The position numbers were made by a program, and so were the translations under genes. The notes beneath the pieces are model-generated. The model was given only the letters and a program-made list of their open reading frames with translations. It searched no databases and was not told the origin of the DNA. From positions 33,214,869-33,278,868 of the forward strand of contig CM023533.1 of NCBI GenBank assembly GCA_013350335.1: DNA of 64,000 bases, written 5' to 3'. The stretch comes from Chimonanthus salicifolius. Lineage: Eukaryota; Streptophyta; Magnoliopsida; Laurales; Calycanthaceae. Positions 35,301 through 48,000 of this stretch are shown piece by piece (position 1 is the first letter of the stretch; each line of letters starts with the position of its first letter).

Positions 35301-38300
35301 AGTAAATGAGCAAGCCTACTCTGAAGTTGTAGATCTTCCCACTTTGACTCCTTGTCTTCTTGAAAGCATATCTCATTCACCATCTGGTTTGTTGAAACCG
35401 AACGATACTCAAAAGATAAAATTTGACTTATAGGCTTTCGGCCATCCAAAGACAGATAGAAATTGACGACACCAGGTGTGGATGGCAATGTCATACAACG
35501 AAAAACCCCAAATTGTACTTTTTCAGCAGGAACAAATTTGTCGCCGAAGACACAATATAAGTTCGATTGTGCAAGATATGCATGTGCTTCGTGAAAATAT
35601 CCAATCACCATGATCTGCAGAAGACATTATGAAAATCAATGTCTCATCATGTTTTTTTGAAAACGGAGACAAAAATATCACATTAATAAAAATTCAGATA
35701 CAAGGAATAAGGGGGGAGAGTACAAGAGGTGTGTACAACCCCACCCACCAAAAGAGAAAACCGAAAATAAAAAATATAAAGGTTACACAATATGCCCCAG
35801 TCCTTTGCTAGAGTAAGGGGAAAAGCTCAGCTCAAACTCAAATGAACACCTCCTCCCAAGAAACTGTAGGCATAGCAACACAAAGCTACCAATGGTGTAA
35901 TACAATGACTCTCACCCCTCACACCCGAAATGTCTCATCATGTTAAGACAGTGATTTTAGTCATGTTGAGACCAATTCCTTTATTCAAAGCACCCCCTCT
36001 TTTTTTTTTTCTTTTTTTAAATGACTCCTCCCTCTTAAAATTATTATGGCCCAATGCCTTTATGGTTTGTGAATCATTCAACCACTAAGAGGGTCTTGAG
36101 TTCAAATAGTGTGGGACACTCCGTTCTAAATTATCATGGCCAAAGTTTCATTTTGATAGATTATATTCATTGTTGAATAAGGTCACAAACAAAACACACC
36201 ACATAAAGTCATCACTTAATCATGTATTGTTATGGCCCAAGTCCATCCACTTGGGTGAAAGTAGAATTAGGGATTCTACCAATTCAACATGGTTTCCAAG
36301 CATGCATAAAAAAATTGCACTAATTAGCAGTGGGCAAGTTTGAATGGGAACACAAAAATAAACTAAAATCTGCTCAAATTTTCTTACAGAGAGCAATTAT
36401 CAAATTCATGTCATTCACTTGGATGCATGCCAATGACAGGAATATGGGGGAGGTAGGTTTCTTGATGTAAATCAGCGATGGGCCAAGAGTCCAAAGTTTA
36501 AAACCCATTTCCAATTGATATCCCCTCTTTGATGTAATTCCCAAAGTTATAATGCTTTACAGATGGCAGAAAAATACAATTTTTTTCCTACAAAATCTGA
36601 TGCAGATCAAGGAGGGGTAGGGTCCTCAACCTTGATCCACGATGCAGGTCAGGATCAACTCAGACACCAAAAGTCGGAATTTTCACAAAACAATCACGCT
36701 CACACGACTCCTCGGGATAAGTTAACAAACTAAATGGTTAGTTGGATTACCCACATCGATTAATCAAAAACTGCACAACTCAAACGGCTAATGTGCAATG
36801 CCAACTCTGAATTCTCAATTCAACTCAGTTCCAAAATCAATGCTCAATTCACTGTTGACTCGCTACTAAATTGATGTCAATTCAGTCCCAATAAAATACC
36901 AAATCTTAAATACAAAACTCGGTCCCCCTAAATGGGTCCAGTCAGCCAATTCTTTGGTCCAACTGAGTGGGTTTGCTGGCCCATTTCCACAGACCAAGGG
37001 ACTTATAACAGATCTGTATCCATGGCCTGATTGACTCAATGCCCAGGCCTGAAATGTAGGCACGTTGTAGCTGTAACTGGGCTAGATTCTGACCGATTTG
37101 CAGGCCCAAAATGCAGATGGGCTTGAGACTGCACTCGGAGACCCAAACATCCCACTGAGTTGCTGCCCAATACAGACCTTGTGCAGGCCGAGGATAATGG
37201 GTTGTTCAAGAACTTGACTTGGTCAGATTCAGCTCCTATTAATCAGGGTAAAACTAGTTGGGTTTACATGAGTCCAGCTGGGTTTTAACACAGTAATCAG
37301 ACTGGTTTTAAACACGGTATTGTAGGCCCAGCCAACATGTTGCAACTTGGTTTCAAACTCAGCAAACAAACTAGGCAACCGGACTGATTCAGGCACCGTT
37401 TAAAGACCTGGTTTAACACAATACACCAGGACGGGTTACACCGTGCTTTCAAGCTCTATTTCAGGCCCTCAAACGCTATAATACAAGCAGCAACCTGAAT
37501 GGTTTGCAGGCCCAAACTGGATACCGTTCAGGTCTAGAAAATTGGAAGTGAACAGTAAATTAATCTGGGTTGTTTGGTGAGTCCAAACAGTTCCCAAACC
37601 GAGTTAGAAACTTAGAGAAATTCAGAACACACCATGTTAAGTTCAAGGAAAACTCACTGATTAATCAACAACAAAATCCAATCGAACTCAGCCAATAAAT
37701 CTAATCAATCAGAACATACCCGGGATAGGAAGTGAGACACTCTTTACTTGTTAAATACAAGGATTGCTCCTCAACTCAGCCTCTCACTCAGGCTTCCAAG
37801 GTTGCGTCTCCAAGGCTCCCTTCTCAGTTCTAAGGCTACTCCTTAGACTCTGAACTCAGCTCGGTCTCTCACTCAGACCTCGCTCTCAAACTCAGCACTC
37901 TCTCTAGGGCTGACTCGCCTCTAAGGCCTGCCTCTCTTGGCTCGATCTCTCACTCAAACCTCCTGCCCCTAGGCTCCTTCTAGGCTGCCTCTAAAACTCA
38001 GTAACACCAGGCTTTTATAGAATTAGAAAGCCCATGGTTACCGGCCCTAGTTCTAGACCACTTACAACTCAGCGTTTAAACTAGGCCAATCAATGAGTTG
38101 GCTGAGTCTGCTGGGATTCTCAAGTCCCACACGTCCTTTGAGCCCTACTTCAAGTGCGACTCGTCCAAGCCCAATTCAAATTTGAATGGACTGGTCTAAT
38201 CACCTTGAGTTGCAGATTTTGAAATTCAAAAGAAGTCCCAAGCACATTGTAACTCAATGTTGGACTCGGCCACCACTTCCTTGAGTTGGCCCACTTGAAT

Positions 38301-38958
38301 TTCAAACCTCTTCTAAGTTCACTCAGTCTTGGGTTGTTGGAGAGCTTGGCCCACTTAGCTGATTTGGACTTTTCATGGGTCTTCGAGTGACACGTCATGG
38401 GCCCGACTTGGCTTGTTGAAGATTCCAAGTGGGTCCCATCGTCTGGTGTTGGGTCCACGTGCAATAAACCGGCTAAATGATAAGTCTCATTAGACGCATT
38501 ACCCATGCCTTTGCCGTTCTGAAATTTATCGTAAAATTCAATCACCATCATCTCCACGCCGTCCTCAGCTGTGCTCCCGACGTCCGCATCAAAATGCCGC
38601 AATAATATCAGCAAGATTTGTATCATGTTGGCAAGTAAAACAACCCAAAGGGCGTGAACCATGCATATGCACCCACATCCAAAAACACACACAAATGATC
38701 TTATGTTGTCATCCTAATGGTAAGGATTATAAGATATGATGTTATTTGGGGCATATGGGGTCCCCCTCTTAAAAATCTAAACTGTTCATTAATTTCTAAG
38801 GCCAAAGATACAGATATGTATCTTTTTAGATTTTGTGAACTATTGGGCCATCATTGGATGGATCAAATAAGAGAGGTGTGATAAACTTCATAGATTCTCT
38901 AATCAAGTAATTGTCATTTAATCCATCCAATAGTGGGTCCAATATTTTCCTAAAATCT

Positions 38959-39000
<42 letters not shown>

Positions 39001-42000
39001 CATTTAAAAATTAATAAACGGTATAGATTTTTAATAGATGAACCCTACATGTCCAAAATGACATCATTTCTTGTTATCATTAAAAAAGAAAAGAAAAAAA
39101 GGCATCAGTTGTTGTCATCCTCACATTAGGATGACAACACAAAATCATTCCTAAAAGAAAGGCAACGGCCCCAAGCATCAATTTCGACACCTGGCCTAGA
39201 TTGAAAAACAAGGTTTTTGAACCCTAATCCACCATTTATCTTTAGGGCCTTGAAATCTGTACCTAAAGGAATTTAATCAAATTGATTTTTTGCGGACCCT
39301 AAATTGATTCATATACCTTTCAAGCAAATCCATCTGCATGTTTGGAGCTAACCCAAGTAGGCCTCACACTTGTCGAGCAAGCTAGCACATGACTTTGTCA
39401 AAGATTTCTATAAATGTTCAATTTCTTTTCAATATGCTAAGTAAAAGGGTGGTTCTAGAGGTTAGATGGGAGGGATAACCGTTGATATTGTGGCCCCAAC
39501 TGCAAGGGATTGATAATTCTTTTCTTCTTCTTTTTAACTTCAGTGTTCAATAAAAGTGAAGCCATCCGGCACATAATATTGGCTTATATCAATGCATATG
39601 TACATAATTTCTCTCCCTCTTCTAATAAACTATCTGAGAAATCCATCAAGTGTATGTTTGTTCGTTATTCCTCTTCTCAATATAGGTATAAATGCTTTGA
39701 TAGAATGGCAATAGGTCGGGTCAGCTCTTATTCAGGTTCAGGTCAACAATCTTCAACCCATTACTTGTTTATTAAATGGTTAGCCGATTCGGATCTATTT
39801 CGGGTTCAGGTCACAACAATTAAAACCCATACCCATTTAAATTGTTTGGGTTAGGTTTGGGTAATTGGGTCAAGCCAAATTTTGCCAAGTCTAGTTCAAA
39901 CTAGTCTTGGCAACAGGCCAGTCAATTTCAGGTTCTAGTCAACAACTCACAATCCATTACTTATTTATTAAATGAGTTAGTCGGTTCGGGTCTATTTTGG
40001 GTTTGGGTCACAAAACTTTAAACCCATGCCCCATTTAAAATGCTCGGGTTCAATTCGGATAATCGAGTCGGGTCAAATTTTGCTACCTCTATAATTTGAT
40101 CCTATTTCTCTAAAACACTTTGTTTCAAACGATGTCCAATTTTTTTTAACACATTCTCCAAGCTTATTCTTCTAGCTCTTTCAAATAACATACACCAATA
40201 TCTCAAATTTACATTAGTCCGTGATACTACAAAATTATGTACACCTGAAATACACCAATAAATGATAAAAGGATTGAGGGCAACGTTAATATGAAGAACC
40301 TAAGGGCATCTTTATGTTTTTTCCCTCCCTAATGGGGTTTTCCAACGAAAATTGGGAGACAAAACCCAACAAAATTTTCCAATTTTCCACTTGTTTTTCC
40401 AAGAGACCATCCTATAACAAAACTCAAAAATTTTGAAACCAATTCCAAACCCCTGCCACCACCACCACCTCTTAAGCGGAAAAAAAAAGGGAAGGGGGGG
40501 AGAGAAGAAAGAAAAAAAACCCTTTTTGGAAAATCCCTATGAAAATGGGAGAAGTGGAGAGGAAAGCATGTTAGATTTATTTCCATGTTAAATATAAAAA
40601 GGCAAACGAACCCTAAGATACCACTTGTGAACTTCCAACCTAAACATTTCATCTAGTTCAGAAAAATAAAAAAATCTCCACATTTCTCTCCCCTCTTCCC
40701 CCCTAATGGGAAGAGGCGGTTTTAAAAAAATCTAGCTGAAAAATAAAGCATATTTTCTTTGCAAGGAACCTTTATAGGCATATTTTCCTATCAAAGCTGA
40801 AAAGAACAAAGACAAAACTTGGTCACGAAGCAAATGGTTCCAACATCATATCTAGTGCCTGAAAGTGAGTAACGGCGTTTATATCTCTTCATTTTCAATG
40901 GAGAAGAATTTTGAGTGGAAGTTGCAACACATAAAACCCCACAACACCTTTCAGTTGCAACTACAAAATACTATATTGATTCTCTTACTATTTTAACAAA
41001 GAGATCTTATCTAGAATTAGTTGTAACAGTATTTTAAGTTGTTGATCTGCTTGTATTATTCATTTATCCTAGGGATTACTTGTAGCTTCTATGATTGAAT
41101 ATTATAAACCTAAGGTAATTTTCTGCAAAGATTAGACTCCATATTTTCAAACTCTCTCCATAGTTTTGTCTCTCTTTCCCATTTCTTCCCCATCTTTTAC
41201 AATTTCTCGACAGGTATCATTGAAAGGTCTAATTCAAAAGCTTAGTCCAGATAAGGATAATGACTACAACAATGATGATAATATTGCTCCATAGGGGGTA
41301 GCTCAATTGGTAGACACTCTGGCTCAGGAACCAGAGGTCCCAGGTTCAAGTCCTGTAGTAACCCGATGCTCGTGGCTTGTGGGGGTATGTATGCATCTGG
41401 AGTTTTAACCATTGCCCTCGTACTCGGGGACAGTTGGGGTTCTTGGGGTTCTCCACCATAAAAAATTAAAAAAACAATCATTGAAAGGTCTAATTCAAAA
41501 GCTTAGTCCAGATAAGAATAATGACTACAACAATGATGATAACATTGCTCCATAGGGGGTAGCTCAATTGGTAGACACTCTGGCATAGGAACAAGAGGTC
41601 TCAGGTTCGAGTCATGTAGTAACCCAATGCTCGTGGCTTGTGGGAGTCTGCGTGTATCTGGAGTTTTAACCAATGCCCTTGTACTCAGGATAGTTGGGGT
41701 TCTTGAAGTTATCCTATTACTGGGGGTTCACAAGCAAAGACCTACTTTGCAAGTGTTCTCATTACATCAACCTTGGGAGAGTAGGGAGTAGGAGACTCCT
41801 CTTTGTATCTATTATTGGGAGGGGTGTTTGTCCTTATTTTGTGTTCGATCCTTGTCTTTTTTGTTTTTTTGTTTTTCATCTCATTTTTCTCTCTTTCTTC
41901 TTCTTGGAGCCTAGTATAATTCTCCTATACTCAATTCTTGTCCTTTTTAATGAATGAAGTCGTTAATGTTTCAAAAAAAACATTGGTGTCCATCCAATGG

Positions 42001-42031
42001 GTGAGTAACAAGGTAGCATACGCGCTCGCGT

Positions 42032-42078
<47 letters not shown>

Positions 42079-45000
42079 AAGAGAGAGAGAGTAGGCTGTA
42101 CTAGGGGTTTATCTAAGCATAGTTTTTGATGGATTTCATAATAAAACTTAAGGATACGAGGTGTGCTAAATATTAATTGATTAGATCTAAACATTGATTT
42201 TTGAGACCCCAAATTCCATGGGCTTACAATAAGCCTATGATGCACAAATACAGATACTAGTTTGGACACAAGATTATGGGATACAACACTCCAGTTGTCA
42301 AAAACCAAGACAAGGATACAAAGACGGGTACCCAATCAAAAAGTCAATAAATAAATAATAAACAACCTTAGTTTTGTTATTATCACTTAAAACATTTACC
42401 AACTCTATTATTTATCTTCTTTTATTAAATGAATTAGTCTTTCAATATCACATGAGTACCTAGTTTATACATTTTCTCAAGATTTTTACAGTCTTCCTCA
42501 AGCATATTTCTTAAATTATTACTAAAATAATAAAATAATTACATGTTCAAATGTAACAAGCCTATGACAACATTATTAGTTAAAGCATGTTTTGCAAAGC
42601 ATCCCACAAGTATTAGGGTTCTGACATATATAGGAGGATCAATACAACATATCGAGCATATACTAGAGTCCAGAATCATAGCAAGACGTGGTTTTGGTCT
42701 ACAATCTAAAGTGAATATACATGGGGGTAGGGGATGCAGGAGTCAGAGTAATCAAGGTAGGCCTATGTTTCTATGATATACCTGAGTAGAATGTCTACCC
42801 AAGTAGAGTGCAGATTTGCCCATGTGTTCTTATGCATGAGTGGATGTGTGAACAGGCTTGTGTTACTATTATGAGCAAGCCAGAGTGGCTGTGCATGGGA
42901 CATTAAAAGGGGAGGGGGTGCGGGTGCGGGTGCGGGTGCGGGTGCAGGTGCAGGTGCAATAGTGCATAGTTGGGTGTGTTCTTGTTCACAGAAACTAAAA
43001 ACCTTTGTTTCTTCTATTGAAAAGGCCCATTGCGGTGAAATGTCAGTTATGTTGAAAGCTTGTTCTTGAAAAGGAGACTGATCCATCACCACAGTTGCTC
43101 CCAATCCATTATCTGTCAAAGCTGAACTCTCATGTGCCAGAACATCAAATGAACCAGGTGAATCATTTGGCATCGACTTCATCCACCTTTCAAAACTGTC
43201 TTGGCTTTGCAAGTTCTTTGAAATCTCATGTGCCAGAACATCAAATGAACCAGGTGAATCATTTGGCATCGACTTCATCCACCTTTCAAAACTGTCTTGG
43301 CTTTGCAAGTTCTTGCCCAGCATCTCCATGGTGTCATCACTTACCACTTTTTCTGTTTCAAAGTCTTTTCTTTGAAAATTTGTATCAATTGTCTCAAATG
43401 AGGATGACTGGACATTTTGATCTTCCATTGGCTGTAAGTAAGAATTATTTGGTTGCTTAGCATTGAGAAAAGTACCACCATTAACGGTGTTGGATAGGTC
43501 CTCAATAGATGATGTATTGTGATTTAGAAGACGGTGTTCCTGCAATGACAAACCATTCAAATTGGTTTAATGCATGAGATATGGTTAAGACACAAATGAA
43601 GTGTCAAAAGTCAAAATATGGACTGTATGGCCAAATTTCAGTTGTGGATGAATCATAGAATATGCAATCCCTATGCAGAGAGAAACCTCACAAAACGACA
43701 GAGTTACAAGTTTTCCAACACACATACTCGAACTTGGTTCGTGGCAGGACGGTTTATGGTCTAGACCATTCATAAAGTCGGTAAAACCATGTATCATCAC
43801 TTTAATACATATCAAATGGACTGGATGATGACAGCCACATGTTCTAGACCATTCATAAAGAATATTGATTTGATTGGTTGATCTTCTCTTTTCAACATTG
43901 GCTGTTCCCAGTATTCATTTCTCTCATTCATTTTCATGAATGATGAAGCTAATAGACCACCATAGTTCTCTTCTGCAGCTGATCGATGGTGGGAATATAT
44001 TCTTGGCTACATTTGGTCTTTTGTGCATGCCCACATTTATCTATGTATTCATGCATATGTAGTATGCCTTCTGATAGGGTAGAGAATGGAAATGTAGTAT
44101 TTCAAAAAGTGAACCCCACATAGACAGGAAAATGGCTGTGATGATGATGATGATGTATGAATGTGTCATGGGTAAAGCCAGTACAGTGTACTGGAAAAGC
44201 AGGATGAAACATAACTAAGTTACGTTGTAGCTTACCGGACTCCTTGAATCTGTTAATTCAAATGCTCTTTGTTGATCAAACGATGAAACTCCATCTGTAA
44301 CATCGATATCACAATCAAATCATTCCCTAAGCTGCCATCAAACAATTAAAGCTTTCCAAAATTACCATTTCTAGGTTCAGGACTCTTATTCGAATCCAAC
44401 AGTTCTTCCCAATCAAGTGTGTTGATTTCATGAAGTCTTAGCACATGATCCGTCACTGTGACACCATCATCAATCTGACTCCCATATTCAGTTGATCTGC
44501 TGACCAGAGATGTCCCAGAGCCTATTGTGCAACCATGTGACAGCAAGGACATGTCAACACAACCACAACCAACTGAAATATTTCTTTGGAAATGAACAAC
44601 CAACAGAAATATTGATGAACAAGAATGACCAATGTAGAAAATATGGACATCTCATGCTATGCTATTAATCAATCAGCACATTGGAACTTAAAAGCATGTT
44701 CTGGTAGCTTGATCAGTTCAGAACCATATACTGTCACAGTGGAAGGTTAAAGCAGAACACTGGATTTGGGGACTCAAAAACGGATATGGGTGAGGCCCAT
44801 AAATAAAAATTGTAGCAACTCCACTCACATATTCAGTAGCTTTGTATGGACTCCAATTATCATAGAATTTCGATGAAAGAGAGAAAATATTCCCAGCAGA
44901 TTTTAAAAAATCCAGAAGCAGTTAGATTCAACACTGCAAACAGTCCTCACCATGCGACAAAAGGCCCAACTGTAGGTAGCCTTCGTCATTACGAAACGAT

Positions 45001-48000
45001 ATAGAGGCACTATTATTATTATTATTATTATGATAATGATGCGGCTGCTGCTGATGATGATGATATAATGCTTTGGAGGATGTGGTGGAAGAAGCCAACT
45101 CGTGGGTGAATTTTCTCCCACCAGGGGCAATTTTTTTTTTTTGAAATAGTTCATATATTAATAATAAGATAAAACGCACTAGGAGTGCTAGTACAACAGT
45201 CCAGGAAAAAGCCCAATGGGCTCCATGTCAGGAAAAATAAAAATAAAATAGAAAAGCTGCCCAACAGGGGAAAAAAAACCAACTGGAAGCCAGGGGCAAT
45301 TGATAAAGACTTATTGAACCCAATGGATGAGGACCATGGTATGTTCATACTTAGAGACGAGACTCAATACAAGAATTGAAGGTTTTCCAATTGAGTTCTT
45401 TAGGATCAAAGCCTCATTATTAAAGATTGTGGTCCATGAGTATTTCCCACTCAATTGGACATTCCCATTGGTTATAGGGTCCAATTACGTGGCTTTGGGC
45501 TTCTTAAGCCTAAGTTAAAGGGTAACTAGGTAATTTTATGTCTACTTATGTTCTAGTGGCCAAGATTATATTATGTAGAATTGTAGATGCCTTTTTTTTT
45601 GAAAGTTGAATTTTCGATGTTTTGTGTATGGTTTTGAAGAGCCAGATGATGTGGAACCTTTCAGCTTGCTATTGGATTGTAAAATCCCTAATATTCATGT
45701 TAATGAAGCATATAGCAGCATTATTTGGGAAAAAAAGAAGGCACTTAGGGACAGAAATGTAGATGTTTTATTTATGTTTTTTAAGGCCCAGATGATGTGG
45801 GACCTCTCAGCTTGCTATTGGATTATAAAACCCTATATATGCATGTTAACGAAGCAATATAGCAGCATCATTGTGGGAAAACAAGATGACATTTTAGGGT
45901 TTTGTTCCCTTCAAGAAAACCTCTTTGAAAAGGACCATGGAAGCTCCCTATACAGGTTTAACTGTTTGAGTGTGGTTTTCCCCTTTTTTATCTTGGACAC
46001 GCAGATCTAGGCCCTAGAATGGCTGATTTCACATGGTTATGTTGACTCTTTCTTACTATCGCTTGTGTGAAGATTACTGGTGATTTTGTGTTCTACTGAT
46101 CTATATTTTCTTCTTGAGTGTTGTCAAGCATGTCTAAATTAGCCTAGATTGCATTATACTATGAGGGTATAATCTGGCCTCCAAAAGACAAATATGGTTT
46201 TTCCCATGAAGTAAGTTTTTCTCTAAATTCTTCAATGACTTGTTCCCAGAGAGAGAGAGAGATTTTGAGTTACCCCTAAGAGGAAGGCCCATGTATGGAA
46301 AAGGTAGTTATAGCTAGGTCTACCCGACAAATAAAGCTATCCTTTGAATCCTTTTACCTGAAGTAATAAGACTCGCAATGGTGCTCTTAGCAATTTACAC
46401 TTCAAGTCAGATATAAGCACTTTAGGACTCTGAAGACATCAAGGAATTGGAATTGTATCAATCTCAAAATGAAGGTGGGAGATCCTTAGCTAGGAATTGG
46501 CTATGCCAAAGCCTAGAAACTAGCTGCTCTAGTTTGCACGACGAAACGTGCACAAAGATCTTTTCATGCAATCACAATAACCTCAAGATCTAGGATTTTT
46601 ACAAATCCTCATTCAAAAACAACTGAATCGGCCACAAATAAAGGGAAATATTTTAAAACAAGCAATTTGATTAGAGATATAAAATCTCATTGGTATTGAT
46701 CTCTCACAAAATTAGAGGAGATGGCCAAAACAAAGTGAACCTTGTGAGAGGCGTCCGTACTGTCACCACTCAAACCTTTCTTTGGTCATGTTGTTACCAA
46801 ACATATTAAAAATTCAACGAAAACCTAAAAATCACTGATGCAGGCGCATCTGTGAAATTGAAAATTAAATCTTGCTCATTTTCGCCAAGCGAAAAATTAA
46901 TAGTTCTATTTGGGTTAATTTTCGAAGATTTGGGCCCATAAAGTATTAAATAAAGAGCCTAAGATGCAGGCGCATCTGTGAAATTGAAAATTAAATCTTG
47001 CTCATTTTCGCCAAGCGAAAAATTAATAGTTCTATTTGGGTTAATTTTCGAAGATTTGGGCCCATAAAGTATTAAATAAAGAGCCTAAGGTGTAGAGCCT
47101 ATGACCTCATTTTTTATGATTGGGCCTTCAAATACCTTTTTCTCAAGCCCATATGCAAGGAAGTAGGTTGAAATACAAAAAATTAAGAGGAGGTGGCAAA
47201 CTAGTCAACAGAGGTGGAATATTCCTCAAGGAAAGCAAGAAAAGGAAAGGAGGTGGTGCCTACACTGTTTTTGGTTTTTTTCTTTTTCCTTTGTCTCTTT
47301 CTTAGAATGTAAGGCAGGATTTCATGTAATTTTTGAGGTGCCACTTGGCAACCATCTAAGATATGGTAATGTTGTAATTTTTTTTTAATCTCTATAACTT
47401 AAGGGGTGAGGAATGCCCATAGACATCCCAGTTCAATTTTTCTTCTTTGTTCCTCCCACGTTGAGGTGAGTTTTATCTTCTAGTCTTTTGATTTAAGTTT
47501 ATTAATTTTGCAATTAACTATTTATGCAATTTCAATTTCCTAGATCTCATAAGAAATCAAATTCGTAGTGTGTGATTGCGTGGTGTCAATTACCCTGTTA
47601 CTTTTGAGCCTAATGTCATTTCTTCAGAGGGAGAATTAGATCTTAGGTGATCCATCAAAAAGTCAGATTTCCTCCGAATGGAGCCTTCTTTCTTTGTCTG
47701 AAATTTGAGAGTTGAGAGAGATCCGAGGATTTTTCTTCAATTCTTGGTGAAATTGCATTTAGGGTTTTTGCAAATTTTGGGCCTAAAGTCAATTTCTCCT
47801 CTATGGGGTAGAAAAACTCAATCTAAAACCCAAGAAGGCCTTTGGTCAAATTTTCTTGAAATTTTCAACCCTTGGCCTTCATCAACCACCAATAGTTGGG
47901 CTTGTGTGCTGTCTTTATATAATATAAAAAGATGTTAGAACTCATTCCAAGCAATTCATGCCAAGGTTCCACATGGACTTACATGCAATAATCATAAAAG

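Noticed and set aside
41295..41365. Possible functional tRNA gene
   Set aside because: A and B boxes are present, but the acceptor stem and other cloverleaf pairs are missing and the unit has a SINE-like body and A tail.
41931..42335. 134-codon minus-strand frame with Val-Cys repeats
   Set aside because: The repeats are a translated (CA)n microsatellite and no domain is present.
42763..43002. Ala-Pro-rich C-terminal extension of the CAMTA exon as a normal coding sequence
   Set aside because: A donor at 43002 joins the exon in phase to the IPT exon as in other CAMTAs, so this part is intron unless retained.
43585..43815. 76-codon minus-strand frame between CAMTA exons
   Set aside because: It lies in the 696 bp intron, contains no CAMTA-like motif and would disrupt phase if included.
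45606..46010. 134-codon plus-strand frame in a CAMTA intron
   Set aside because: It is built from two diverged copies of a ~125 bp repeat and shows no protein motif.
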